This document shows positions 44,353-55,171 of a DNA stretch of 64,000 nucleotides, piece by piece (the stretch's first letter is position 1; every line of letters starts with the position of its first letter). The notes beneath the pieces were generated by a model. It had not been told where the DNA came from. It saw nothing but the letters and a program-made list of their open reading frames with translations, and did no database searches. The position numbers and the translations under genes are program-made. The stretch covers positions 442,521,213-442,585,212 of the forward strand of contig NC_081407.1 in NCBI RefSeq assembly GCF_030272615.1, in the 5' to 3' direction. Origin of the DNA: Cryptomeria japonica. Lineage: Eukaryota > Streptophyta > Pinopsida > Cupressales > Cupressaceae.

Positions 44353-45537
44353 TCATGTTGCTCTGAGGTGGAGGATTTGTCCTGCAAACCGAACCATAGG
44401 TTGTGCATTTTGGATAGTCCAGGCATCCACAACCCCATCATTGACGATATTCTTGTTTTTATTCCAGAAGTTTGGTTTATCGCTATTGAAGTGTGGGCGA
44501 GGACCATCTTTTGGTTCATTAAAGATTTTGATGAGTCCTTTCTTGATAAGTGCCCTTTCACATTTCAAACCCTTGGTGATCATATCATTAAAAGAGTCTG
44601 TGTCTTTGACATCCAGGTGAAATTCCATTTCTTCGTTTAAGTTGGAAATGAATATTTCCATTGGTTCTCGTTCAGGTAACTGAAGAGAACGTCTGCTAGA
44701 CATTTGGTGCCATCGTTGCAGGAATACTGAAAATAGTTCACCTGGTTTTTGTTTGGTGTTGCACAGATCAGCCATGGTGATGTCGCGTTCAATGTTATGA
44801 GAGTAATGAGCTAGAAACTTCTGGATGAGTTCCTCAAATGTTCTAATGCCACCTGGTAGTCAAGAAAACCATGATGTGGTTGTTCCTCCCAAGCTTTGGG
44901 GAAAAAGGCGCATTAGGTATGTGTCTTCATATGCCACTTCGAGACAAGCAGAATGAAATTCTCTAACATGATCACGGGGATCTCCCTTTCCTCTATATTT
45001 TTCAAATTTGGGTGTTTCAAATCCTCGTGGAAAGGGTGGCATATAAAGATTCCTATCAAAAGGATAGGGATAGATGTCATTGAGTGAGAATTGGTTAGTT
45101 TTGACACCACTATGAAGTTGTTGGGCGAGATTCTCGACTTGTTGCCACAACATCTCCATTTCATTTAGAGGAGGAGGTGGTGGGTTACCTCGAGGAATAT
45201 TATATCTGATGGGATCTCTTCCTCTATCCTCTTCATGGCGACTTTGTCGTTCTGATGCTTGTCTTAATTGGGCTAGATCAAAGTTAGAGGGGAGTTTTGC
45301 TCCTTCTTGAGCGAGCTTTAAAAAATGAGCATCCGCATTGCTCCTGAGTATTTCATCATAAAGTCTGTTAAAGAGAGGGTTATGCTGGGCCCTTTCTATT
45401 GTTGCAGGAGTGGGAGTACTTGGGTTTTCGTCATTTGCATTTCCTCCAAGTGCTTCTTGAAATTCATTGAGATTTTCCTCTTCTTCTTCTTCCATTTCTA
45501 TTTCTCGTTGCCTTGACTGTGATCGGGTTTGGGCCAT
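44353..45537 (-). pseudogene. Gag of element A
   Basis: The stretch 44860-45537 starts at an ATG (MAQTRSQSRQREIEMEEEEE) and reaches the Retrotrans_gag region (YRGKGDPRDHVREFHSACLE, LMRLFPQSLGGTTTSWF). The stretch 44353-44775 continues it (LCNTKQKPGELFSVFLQRW, FWNKNKNIVNDGVVDAW). Gag would assemble particles. A zinc-finger region with a CEFHQG-like sequence lies near 44140. Confidence 0.87.
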
Positions 45538-46071
45538 TTTGTTTACAAGCTTTTGTTGAAGTTGTGTGAAAATGATGATGAGTTTTTGATGAAATGAGAG
45601 ATTGAAGGTTGGTGAATTGTGTTACATGTGGATCTCTAGCACTTTTAAGGTAGATGTAACCAAAATTCCTTCTTTAAATTGCTTGCTTGTTTTGATAAGA
45701 TTTGATGTGATAAGGTGTAGAGAAATCTGAGATGTGTTACAGATTGAACTACCTAGTAATGAGAGGATTCACTCATGAACTAGTTTTAACCTGCGTAGAT
45801 ATGTCTCTTAGGATGAGCTTATCCTAGATGTAGAAACAATCTAAAAAGTGATGTGATGCATTTGATTCAAGCAATGTCTAAAAGAGAACTTGGGACAAGA
45901 ACCTCTTAATGTTTTGAGAGTTGGAACGGATTGATGATGAAGTGATGATGTATGAATAAGATGATGGATGAAAATGTTTTCAACTTCAATAAAAGCTTTG
46001 TGTCACAAATGGGACAAACTCTATCTCTTCTCTTTCAGGTGTTGGTGGCAATTCTCGAGCTGTGTTGTAGG
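45538..46071 (-). other. Leader of element A, part next to gag
   Basis: Non-coding DNA between the gag ATG of A and the insertion point of element B. It ends in GTAGG, the left copy of the target duplication. The remaining leader lies at 62225-64000. Confidence 0.75.
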
Positions 46072-46853
46072 TGTATATGGTGAAAATAGATAACAACAAT
46101 AACAATATTGAAAGGCTAAATGAATTCAACCACCAAACCCTAGCCTAACAATGAACAAAGATCCACCATAACATATGAAGATAACCTAAGACAATGCAAA
46201 TAACTCAAAATCACAAAGATTATACCATCACATGTCCAATAGGGTTTTGATCTCCATTCTTCCTATCTCCATTGATCTTGCTTGATATATTTGCTCTAAG
46301 ATTTTTATATGCACAAGAGCTCAACAAAGAACGGAATGTGGTTGCAAGTAGGATCTTAGTGTAGCCAAGTTGTATGAAAGATCATTAGCATGTGTCATTA
46401 GGGTTTGACAATGAAGAAAGCATCTCCTTAAATAGAAGACACAATAAGAAATGGAGGGTTAAGATTGAGAGGTGTAAAAAGAGAGGTCGGCTAGGATTAG
46501 AGGGTAGGTATAAGAAATACCAAAATAATGAAAGGGGTAGGTAGTGTATGAATTAAGAGATGAATGACATGTGTCACGTGTAGAAAAAGATAATGAATTA
46601 ATTAAATAAATAAAGATTTATTTAATTAATAGAAGAAGTAGGACAATTAAATAAATAAAATATTTATTTAATTTAGGAAAGGGATAATTTAAATAAATAA
46701 ATGTATTTATTTAAATGAGAAATAAGGCTAGAAGAGGATAAATGAATTAATTAAATAAATAAAGATTTATTTAATTAATAGAAGAATTAGGCTTAGATAA
46801 TTAAATTAATAAAATATTTATTTAATTAGACATGACAATTTTGGGTGTCTACA
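46072..46853 (-). repeat. 3' LTR of element B
   Basis: Starts TGTATATGG and ends TGTCTACA as read on the plus strand. It is nearly identical to 61443-62224. A weak TATA-like CTATTTAAGG lies on the minus strand near 46432-46441. The inner third is a series of AT palindromes. Confidence 0.95.
46595..46832. repeat. Series of AT palindromes in the LTR of element B
   Basis: Five consecutive inverted repeats built on AATTAAATAAATAAA and TATTTATTTAATT, separated by 10-30 bp. The same series is at 61966-62203 in the other LTR, and a related one at 31296-31530 in element A. Confidence 0.75.
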
Positions 46854-46870
46854 TTTTGCCCCTCTTTGAG
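46854..46870 (-). other. Polypurine tract of element B
   Basis: The minus strand reads CAAAGAGGGGCAAAA immediately before the 3' LTR, the expected plus-strand primer. Element A has the same tract beside 31547. Confidence 0.82.
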
Positions 46871-46901
46871 ACAATGCGGCTTGTCGCGTTGTTTCAAAGA
46901 A
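46862..46901 (+). other. Hairpin next to the 3' LTR of element B
   Basis: The arms CTTTGAGACAA and TTGTTTCAAAG pair over 11 positions with one G:T. Compared with element A, G:C is replaced by A:T and G:T by A:T at the loop end of the stem, so pairing is preserved. Confidence 0.65.
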
Positions 46902-46952
46902 GATAAGATAAACTGATACAGAGTTGCCCCAGAATGGGAATGATATGCCCCC

Positions 46953-47001
46953 TCGAGAGATTGGATGAAAATGTCTGAAAAAAATGCAGACAATCTCTCG
47001 A
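46953..47001. promoter_or_regulatory. 9-bp inverted repeat upstream of the antisense promoter, element B
   Basis: TCGAGAGAT (46953-46961) and ATCTCTCGA (46993-47001) are perfect inverted arms 31 bp apart, as in element A. Confidence 0.65.
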
Positions 47002-47098
47002 TAAGAAAGACCGGATAGAATGGATAGACCGGATAAAGTAACAAAGTCACGGGATGAGAAAGACGGACTCGGGAAAGGAAGACGAGGGCTAGGCTAGG

Positions 47099-47106
47099 CT
47101 ATAAGA
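47099..47106 (+). promoter_or_regulatory. TATA box of the antisense ORF, element B
   Basis: CTATAAGATAG on the plus strand, 99 bp before the first ATG (47198) of the antisense ORF. Confidence 0.5.
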
Positions 47107-47197
47107 TAGACCACGGGCAAAAGATATCCTCATTGTCATCCACACCCTTACAAGATCACAGTGCAGAGCGAGAAAAGAGCAGCAGCAATCAGTAGCG

Positions 47198-49379
47198 ATG
47201 GCTTTCATTCATAGATTCGATCGCGTTTGCCGATTCCAGCGACCAGCAGATGCAGGAGAGCCGGTAAGTACCCGAAAACCTCCTCGTACTTTCATGCATT
47301 TCAAGTTTTGTCATAAATGCATGTTTAGTAGCAATAACTGCGCTAGGAATAGGGTAGTTAAAATATGCAAAAACGCGCAACCGCGTCTGTGTCGGTGCCA
47401 GGCGCGTCTGTGTCGGACAGGCACTTCTGTGCCTGGAACCGCGTTTGTGCTGAATACGGATGCGTTTGTGAAATGTAGAAGCGTCTGTGCCCTGTAGGGG
47501 CGTTTGTGTCATGTAGGGACGTCTGTGTTCCCTGGTCGTGTTTGTGAATGGTATAGGCACGTTTGTGTTCAAAAAACGCGTCTGTGTTTCAGAAGTGCGT
47601 TTGTGTAGTCTAGAAGCGCGTTTGTGTGTCAAAATGCATAAGTTGAGTCTTTTAGGTCAAATTGGCAGTTCTGTGATGAACATACGCTGTCGATTGGATA
47701 AGCTGCTGAGAGGATACACTCAAGCAGGTCCTCTAGGAAGACTAGGATAGATCAAGGCACTTTGTGATGAACAGGGAGCACCAAGATAGGCAACACTTTG
47801 TGATGAACAGGGAGTGCGGATGTGAGTGACACTTTGTGATGAATAGGGAATGTCACACACGTAGTACTTTGTGATGAACAGGGAGCACTACTAGGATAGA
47901 TAGCAACACTTTGTGATGAACAGTGAGTGTCACTAGGATAGGTAAGCGTATGCATTTAGGTAGCAAGTAGCATTTTGTGATAAACAATGAATGCCACAAT
48001 AACTGACATGATTGATTGGTTGACTGCAGGAGTATTTGTCTATGTTGGAGTCACGGGAGAGATTCCCGTCGACTCAGAGGTTGCGACCAGAGTTGTTGAT
48101 TCAGGACATGATTTCTATTGAGGAGATGGGTCTCACACATGTGCTCTATGTGCCCGAGTTTCGGGCAAACATGGGGTTGCTGACTGCGTTGGCTGAGAGA
48201 TGGCACTCTGAGACGTGCACGTTTCATCTGCCGATGGGTGAGATGACAGTGACACTGGAGGATGTGTACAGGATTCTGCATATTCCGATTGATGGAGAGT
48301 TGATTCCATATGATCAAGATGGTGACAGAGAGGCACTGAGACGGGTATTCCAAGATCCCGGGTTGGAGATGCGAGCAGGTCACGTAGCCTGGGATACCAT
48401 GACCGCTACAGGTTTAGCGTTGCCGGCGGTTATTGGAGGAGCCATCAGTGGTTACTTGTGTCCGGACAGAGCCACACAAGGATTGGCAGTTGGCTGGGGA
48501 GGGGCATTGGAGACGCTGATGATAGAGCACACCAGATATGCATGGGGGCCATGTGTCCTGGCACATTTGTACTATGAGCTGCATCAGTTTGTGTACCACG
48601 GATCAGTGGGCTTGGGCTGCGGAGCGACTCTCCTTCAGGTGTGGGCATATGAGCACCTTCCCATCACACGACCGATCCACTTTAGAGGCAGAGGGCAGGG
48701 ACGGAGCTTCGTGCATTTGTACGACATGATCACATCCCAGCCTCGGATTGGTAGATTGGAGCATTGGAGGCGCGTCATAGATGACATAGACATGGTTATC
48801 TGGAGGCCATACCTAGGGTGCGAGGAGTGGGAGGACGACGCATTGGAGCTACCCTATGCATTCAGGAGCAGGTATCTGATTGGGTGGACGCCCTATATTC
48901 TGGAGAGGCAGCTTGTTGACAGGGTATGCAGACAGTTTGGGCGGATTCAGCGGATGCCACTAGGCTTGGGCATGTATGCCCGCATAGTCAGAGATCAGGT
49001 ACAGTTCGGGCCACTGCTATCATATGATCAGGCCGTGACACAGCTGGCGGAGATGATGCTGTTACCATGGGACATGTGGCCAGAGGTAGAGGATGCAGGG
49101 ATGGACGCAGAGTACTCTGCGTATTGGGCAGAGCATCCCTTTCCGAGATTGACAGATCCGGGAGAGCTGCTGGAGGGAGAGGTGGGAGGGGATGATGATG
49201 ATGATGATGGAGGAGATGGAGGCAGGGGTCGACGGAGGTGGAGGGGAGTGGTGGGGGAGAGGCGAGTAGCGCCTCGGAGGGAGGGAGGACAGGAGAGACC
49301 AGCCCAGGTGGTGAGGGGTCGGGGTGGATTGCCCCTACATGTACCAGCAACACAGGGTCCTAGACAGGGACCGAGATAG
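47198..49379 (+). CDS. Antisense plant mobile domain (PMD) ORF of element B
   Basis: A 22-codon ATG exon (47198-47263, HRFDRVCRFQRPADAGEP) ends at a canonical GTAAGT donor. The main exon starts at 48030 after a TGACTGCAG acceptor, in the same phase, and stays open to 49379 (about 450 codons). The PMD core shows LLTALAERWHSETCTFHL, GEMTVTLEDVYRILHIPI, LCPDRATQGLAVGWGG, HTRYAWGPCVLAHLYYEL, WRRVIDDIDMVIWRPYLG and YDQAVTQLAEMMLLPWDM, followed by an acidic Asp/Gly run. PMD proteins of the host (MAIL1/MAIN) act in the nucleus in silencing and development. In Gypsy elements the role is unknown. It runs convergent to pol, with its own promoter-like sequence. Confidence 0.85.
47381..47630 (+). repeat. 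About 20-bp periodic GCGTYTGTGT array in antisense intron, element B
   Basis: About thirteen copies of GCGTCTGTG/GCGTTTGTG start at intervals of 18-22 bp (47383, 47403, 47440, 47462, 47480, 47500 and so on to 47618). The bases between copies are not conserved. The complementary word fills the two leader arrays. Confidence 0.85.
47757..47990 (+). repeat. 36-bp repeat array before the antisense acceptor site
   Basis: Six copies of CACTTTGTGATGAACAGGGAG start at about 47758, 47794, 47830, 47866, 47907 and 47970. The first four are 36 bp apart. No counterpart is seen in element A. Confidence 0.8.
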
Positions 49380-49976
49380 GTGCAGGGACAGGGACAGGTA
49401 CAGGCACAGGTACCTATTCAGGCACCGAGACAGGTGCAGGCAGAGGCACAGGGACAGGCACCTATAGAGGAGGAGCCACAGGCAGAGGCTGAGGGCGGAG
49501 ATCCTGAGGAGGATGAGCTGTTGAGGCTGCGAGAGATCTGCCAGGGCCAGGCAGATGAGATTGAGGATTTGGTGCGGGAGAGGGATCACCTCAGGATCAG
49601 GCTCAAGGACATAGAGCGGGAGAGGGATCAGGCTATCCAGAGATACACGGAGGCCGAGACAGCTCTGAGGGCAGGGAGGCGGGCAGCAGAGGATGCAGGG
49701 GCAGGCTACGCATATGTCTTGTGAGCCGGAGAGGAGATCGCCTACTGGAGGGATCTATACTATGCTGTCGTGCCAGTAGATCAGCGGGCGAGGAGCTTCC
49801 ATAGATCGTCGCGCACAGCGACGGCTACGGGAGGGAGTCGCAGGAGGCAGGCATCCAGCGGTGGGGTCATGGGCCCTCCACCACCACCAGAGAGACAGGG
49901 GGATCCTGGAGCGGGTCCATCTACAGCTCAGACTCCTTCGAGGCCAGGCGGCTCCGAGGGAGGGAGTTCATCATAG
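49380..49976 (+). pseudogene. C-terminal coiled-coil part of the antisense ORF, element B
   Basis: A Gln/Ala/Glu-rich repeat region built on CAGGGACAGGYAC (49381-49470) encodes QGQ/QAQ runs. A coiled coil (RLREICQGQADEIEDLVRER, then LRIRLKDIERERDQAIQRY) and a basic tail with QASSGGVMGPPP follow, ending at about 49974. The same order is found in element A. The coiled coil suggests self-association. It adjoins the PMD coding part, and together they seem to have formed one product. Confidence 0.7.
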
Positions 49977-51710
49977 CCATAGAGGGCTCCCCATTGTATC
50001 AGTATATGTATCATTTTTGTATTGTAGACACCTGCGGGTGATTCTTTTGTAGCCATATGATTCTTTTGACATCATTGTATCATGACACATTTTGATTATA
50101 TATGAGATGATTCATTTTTTGCGGCAGCTATATGAATGTGTACCTTATGTGATGAGATGTTCTTATGTGATGCATGTTTTATGATATGGATGCTTATATG
50201 ATGCAATGCAATATATTTTTGTTCTTTTATGTTTTATATGGGATGCTAATGCAAATGTGAATGTATGTAATGCAAATGAATATGATAATGCAAATGATTA
50301 TTTACATAATGAAAATGTGAGATGTGCTAACATGTGTTGTATGCAGGATGTGATGCAATTGTGATATCTATATGTATGTATGAAATGCTTATATGTGGTG
50401 ATGCAGGTGTAACTATATGAAATGCAAATGTTTTGGTGTGTCATTATACTCAGTCATGTGATAGCGAGCTACGCGGACTCGAGAAGGATGATGGAAGTCA
50501 ATCAAGAAAGGGGGATGAAAGACAAAAGATATGAAAGTGAAAGAGCTTCTTGTGCGTTATCATCATTGAGCTTTATTATGGCAAAATAGGTTATGACAAT
50601 CGAGGCATATGTTCGGCCCAAAAAATCATTGTACCTGTTTGCATGGAGATAAGACAGTCACAAACAAGGAATGCCCCAGTTCGTACTAGACTCACAGCGT
50701 CCTCATATCCTTGGACAAGTCATAGCATTACTAAAAGACAATCCACAGACAGCAAAATGCAAATAGGTGACGATACCCCATCCTCACTTTTCTAGTCAAA
50801 GACATCCTGGAGATAGAATCTCTAGTCAAAGACATCCTGGAAAAGCTAAAAGACATGTCACCAAAAGATAAAATCAAAAGAAAACCAAGACTCGACACCA
50901 ACATCCACTTTAGTCCTCAAGTTTAGTGTCTCTTGTCACTTGTTTAAGTCTTATTCGATTGTGGTCACAATGTTCACTTTCACAAAAAGGATAGATAGCA
51001 CTGAACCATATGTTGTCTGAGTCTATTGAAAGATTTGATTTTGTTGAAGCTCATTGTTGCTGCTGTGTCTCATCTGAAACTGACTAAATCCATGAAACTG
51101 ATACTTTTATTGCGGAGAAGACGAAACTTTATTGCGGATCTTCGATGCAGATGCTGCTTTATTGCGGATTGTGCGCGGATAGACTTGAAGGAAACTGGAA
51201 GAAACTGTACTCCTTGAAACACGTGATGTTCTCAGTTCCACACCCATCACTAGACTTAGGATTTGTCGTAGTCACAGATAGGATCTGATTTATTATGGAT
51301 GGAAAGGGAGTGTAAAGGGAGATTTATGGATGGCTAACCAATCTTGGGTAGATCAATAACAAGCCATGATGGGAATGGGTAAATTTATTGTGAACGAATA
51401 GGTTGTGAGTGTGTGCAATGTGAAGGATGAAAGAGAATCCTGAAGGAGAGAGGAGCAAAGTCTCTACGCATGGCGCTGGTGACCTAGTTTTCACCATGGT
51501 ACTTGCCCAGGGCGCCACCAAAGTGGTTTTCACCGTTGGACAAAATTATTTCTCTTTACTTTTTTGGATTTTTCAATTTTTTTTGTTGTCACAAGGCGCC
51601 TGTTTGCCAGGTTTTCACCAAGTAACGATTTTTTTGTTTTATAAATTTTTTTTGTATTTTTTATTTTTTTTTATTTTTTTGTATTTTTTGAATTAGGATG
51701 CTCTGAAAAG
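49977..51710. other. Non-coding spacer between convergent antisense ORF and pol, element B
   Basis: ATG-rich low-complexity DNA (50100-50440), a 29-bp direct repeat TCTAGTCAAAGACATCCTGGA at about 50794 and 50821, three TTTATTGCGGA words (51107-51170), a stem near 51472-51516 and T-rich tracts (51590-51690). No gene is supported. Both the PMD transcript and the sense transcript must end or pass here. Confidence 0.6.
51472..51516. other. Inverted repeat in the pol trailer of element B
   Basis: GGCGC (51472-51476) and GCGCC (51512-51516) flank GTTTTCACCATGGTACTTG. The matching stem in element A has GGCAC/GTGCC, that is, a compensated pair. A second partial copy (GGCGCCTGTTTGCCAGGTTTTCACC) lies at 51594-51618. 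Confidence 0.55.
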
Positions 51711-53756
51711 CTATGTGTAGAACCTGCGAAGGTGCATGCTGTTGATAGGATCCTCCAAAGATTCCCCTTCTGTAGTTGAGAGCTGATATGCCCCAGATCC
51801 ATATACCGCTGTGATGATGTAAGGACCAAGCCAGTTTGGTTCGAACTTGCCCTTCTTATCTCTGTCTTGTTGATTCTTGGGGTTCTCTCTGAGGACTAAG
51901 TCACCTACCTCAAATGTGCGAGGCTTGACCTTGTGATTGTAACTGCGACTCATTCTTTGTTGGTAAGCCTTGAGATGATTAAAAGCAGTGTGTCGTCGTT
52001 CCTCCAGCAGTTCTAGTTCTTGTAAGCGAGAGACCCTGTAGTCTTCATCGTTGATTATGTTTCTCAAGGAGACCCGTAAAGAAGGTAGCTCGACCTCAAT
52101 AGGCAAGATGGCTTCAGCACCGTAGACAAGTGAGTAGGGTGTAGCTCCTGTAGGTGTGCGGACACTTGTGCAGTAGGTCCAGAGTGCAGGATTGAGTTGG
52201 ATATGCCAGTTACGGCCAGCGTCGTCGACTGTCTTTTTAAGGATTTTGAGAATTGTTTTATTAGACGCCTCAGCTTGGCCATTACCTTGGGGGTAATATG
52301 GTGAGGAGAAACGGTGGGAGATATGGAAGCGCTCACAGAGTTCACGAACATCCTGATTTTTGAAGGGACGCCCGTTATCAGTAATAATGGAAGTAGGAAT
52401 CCCGTATCGGCAAATGATGTAGTTCAGGATGAAAGTAGCGATTTGTTTCCCAGTAACTTGTGTGAGAGGCACGGCTTCAATCCACTTTGTGAAATACTCG
52501 GTGGTTGTGATAATGAATTTATGTCCATTGGAAGAAGGAGGGTGAATCTTGCCTATGAGATCGAGTCCCCATTGACAAAAGGGCCAAGGAGATGCAAGTG
52601 GTTGTAGTTCTTGTGCTGGTGCATGTATGAGGTCTCCATGAATTTGACACTGCTTACACTTCTTGACAAACTGATAAGCATCTTTTTCCATAGTAGGCCA
52701 GTAGTATCCAGTCCTGATGAGTTTCTTGGCCAAGGTAGGACCACTAGTATGCGGACCACATATCCCTTCGTGCACTTCTCGTAATGCAATCTGAGCTTCG
52801 TCATTCTCTAAACATCTAAGGAGGGTGCCATCTAGACCTCGTCGGTATAGGATATCAGCTAGGATAACATATCGGGAGGATTGGCGAATGAAAGTGCGGC
52901 GTTGATTGTTCAATAGATCGGGAGGTAAGATATTGTCGCGAAGGTATGTGAATATGGAACCATATAACTGGGATTCCGGACCAACAACACATATCATTTC
53001 CTTAGGAATGATTTCATATGACGGAATCAGCAGGTTGTCTACCAGGAACTCATAGCAGGTCTCATTTTGCAGTAGATCAATGAGCGAAGCAATTGTAGCC
53101 ATGGCATCAGCAGCGCGATTCTGTTCTCTTGGTATCTGCTCAAACTCTATCTTTACAAAGTGTTGTTTCAGATCATCTACCAATTGTTTGTAAGGCAGTA
53201 GCTTTTCATCTTTTGTTTGATAATCATCAGTTGCTTGACGGATGACAAGTTGAGAATCCCCAAAAACACGAAGTTCTTGGATCTTCCATTGAACTGCAAT
53301 TCTTAACCCAGTTGTTAATGCCTCGTATTCCGCTATATTGTTGGTGCAAGGAAATGATAAGCAATATGACTTTGGTATAGAATCGCCTTGAGGAGCTATA
53401 AAGAGTATACCCACTCCTGCCCCATGCTGTGTGTATGAGCCGTCAAAATATAATTGCCATGACTTTGCCGGTGATATTGTTAGAATGGACTCATCTGGAA
53501 ATTCTGACTGTAGAGGAGCATCATCTATCATGGGAGCATCTGCCAGTTGATCTGCAATTGCTTGTCCTTTTATAGCTTTTCTGTCCACGTATTCAATGTC
53601 GAATTCACTCAAAATCATTACCCACTTGGCCAGCCGCCCAGTAAGTGTAGCTTTGTTGAGAAGATATTTTAGTGGATCAATTCTGGCAATCAACTTAGTC
53701 TTGTGAGTGAGCATATAATGTCGTAATTTTTGTGAAGCAAAGACACAGCGAGACAT
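51711..53756 (-). pseudogene. Second RNase H and integrase of element B
   Basis: The 681-codon open stretch begins with the end of the RT-linked RNase H (KLIARIDPLKYLLNKATLTG). The archaeal-type RNase H follows (about residues 95-230: WQLYFDGSYTQHGAG, NNIAEYEALTTGLR, LRVFGDSQLVIRQ, PREQNRAADAMATIA). Integrase comes last (zinc region about 325-380, core with GLDLIGKIHPPSS, IITDNGRPFKNQ and YYPQGNGQAEASNK, then the GPY-like tail WLGPYIITAVYGSGAYQL). It is open throughout and unusually long for a fossil, in line with the young age of B. Confidence 0.92.
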
Positions 53757-53941
53757 GCAAGCTCAATTGGTGTGTAGTTCAGCTCATATCCCACCAATGT
53801 GCGACTGATATAGTAGACTGCTTTTTCCTTGCCGTCAAGTATTTGTTGTGCTAGGAGTGCCCCCAGTGCTGTCGAAGTAGCTGATATGTAAAGTAGCAAT
53901 GGTTGATCTGGAATTGGTGGCATCAAAACTGGCGGGTTCAA
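53690..53941 (-). pseudogene. RT-linked RNase H of element B
   Basis: The stretch reads LLLYISATSTALGALLAQQ and VYYISRTLVGYELNYTPIE, the first RNase H of Ty3/Gypsy pol, between the RT and the second RNase H. Confidence 0.85.
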
Positions 53942-54070
53942 AAGATAGTCTTTGAGCGCCTGAAAAGCCTGTTGACAGTTCTCATCCCATTTGAACTTGA
54001 TGTTTTTGTGTAGCAGGTGCTGGAAAGGGTTACACTTATCTGTGAGTTGTGCTATGAATCTTCGTATGGA

Positions 54071-55171
54071 CTAGAGTCTCCCTTGTAAAGATCGAAGTTG
54101 ACTGATATTCTTGGGTGGCGGCATGTCCAAGATAGCCTTGACCTTTGCTGGATCAACTTCTATTCCTCTTTTAGACACAATGAATCCTAGGAGCTTCTCG
54201 GAGGTTACTCCAAAGACACATTTCTTTGGATTCAATCTTACCTTGTACTTTTCCAATCGATCAAAAACAACTGAAAGTATGTCCAATTGTGTATTTCTGT
54301 CTATTGATTTAACCAAAAGGTCGTCAACATAATCTTCCACCGTTACATGCATGAGATCATGAAAAATAGTGGTCATCGCTCTTTGATAAGTGGCGCCTGC
54401 ATTTTTCAGCCCAAAGGGCATGACATTCCAACAGAAGGTTCCCCATGGACAAGTGAATGATGTTTTATGTTGATCTTCCGGTGCAATCCTGATCTGATTA
54501 TATCCAGAAAATCCGTCCATTAAAGATAACATTTCATGGCCTGCTGTGAGATCAACGATCAAGTCAATGTTTGGTAATGGGAAATCGTCCTTTGGACAAG
54601 CCTTGTTGATATCTCTAAAGTCTGTACATATTCGGATGCTGCGATCTGGTTTGCTAACAGGTACTAAGTTGGAAATCCATTCAAGATAATCAATTGGGCG
54701 TATGAATCTGACATCCAGTAATTTCTCCAGCTCTGCCTTGACTAATAATGCCACTTGTGGGTGCATTTTCCTCAATTTCTGTTTTACTGGTTTTGCCCCC
54801 GGTTTGACTGTTAAATGATGCATTACTAAATCGGGGTCTAGCCCAGGCATATCAGCATAAGACCATGCGAAGTTGATTTGTCGTTCCTTAAAGAAGCTTA
54901 TGAATCTTGCTTTCTCGGCCTCTGTCAATGATTGAGCCAAAAATATGTTATGTGGAACCTCTTCTGTACCAATATTTGTCTTTATAGTCTCCTCTACCAA
55001 CATGGATGATTTTTCCTCATATGATGCTGGGAGAATGTCGAGCCTTCCATCTTCGGGTGCCTCAGAGAGGTTTTCGCCCTCAGATACGTCCTTTCTTTTT
55101 ACTTTTTTGGAGTTAGATAGCGCCACAGTGTGGTTTTCGCCATAAGACCCTTGTTTTGTTTTTATTTTCAT
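54071..55171 (-). pseudogene. Reverse transcriptase of element B
   Basis: Contains LSEAPEDGRLDILPAS in the linker, the pre-RT segment FAWSYADMPGLDPDLVMHHL, and RT motifs RICTDFRDINKACPKDDFPL, LSLMDGFSGYNQIRIAPEDQ, WNVMPFGLKNAGATYQRAM and EDYVDDLLV (YVDD catalytic centre). Similar throughout to element A but distinct, so the two are related subfamilies and not copies of one parent sequence. Confidence 0.93.

Larger units (their letters stand above)
47264..48029 (+). other. Probable intron of the antisense ORF, element B
   Basis: The 766-bp interval has GTAAGT and CAG borders, and element A has a 671-bp interval with GTACGC and TGTAG borders at the same place. It holds the 20-bp periodic array (47381-47630) and a 36-bp repeat array (47757-47990). 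Splicing is inferred from borders, phase and conservation; no transcript is available. Confidence 0.7.

Noticed and set aside
47381-47630. Regularly spaced repeats suggestive of a CRISPR array
   Set aside because: The repeats are short and degenerate with about 10-bp spacers, no cas genes are present, and the setting is a plant retrotransposon.
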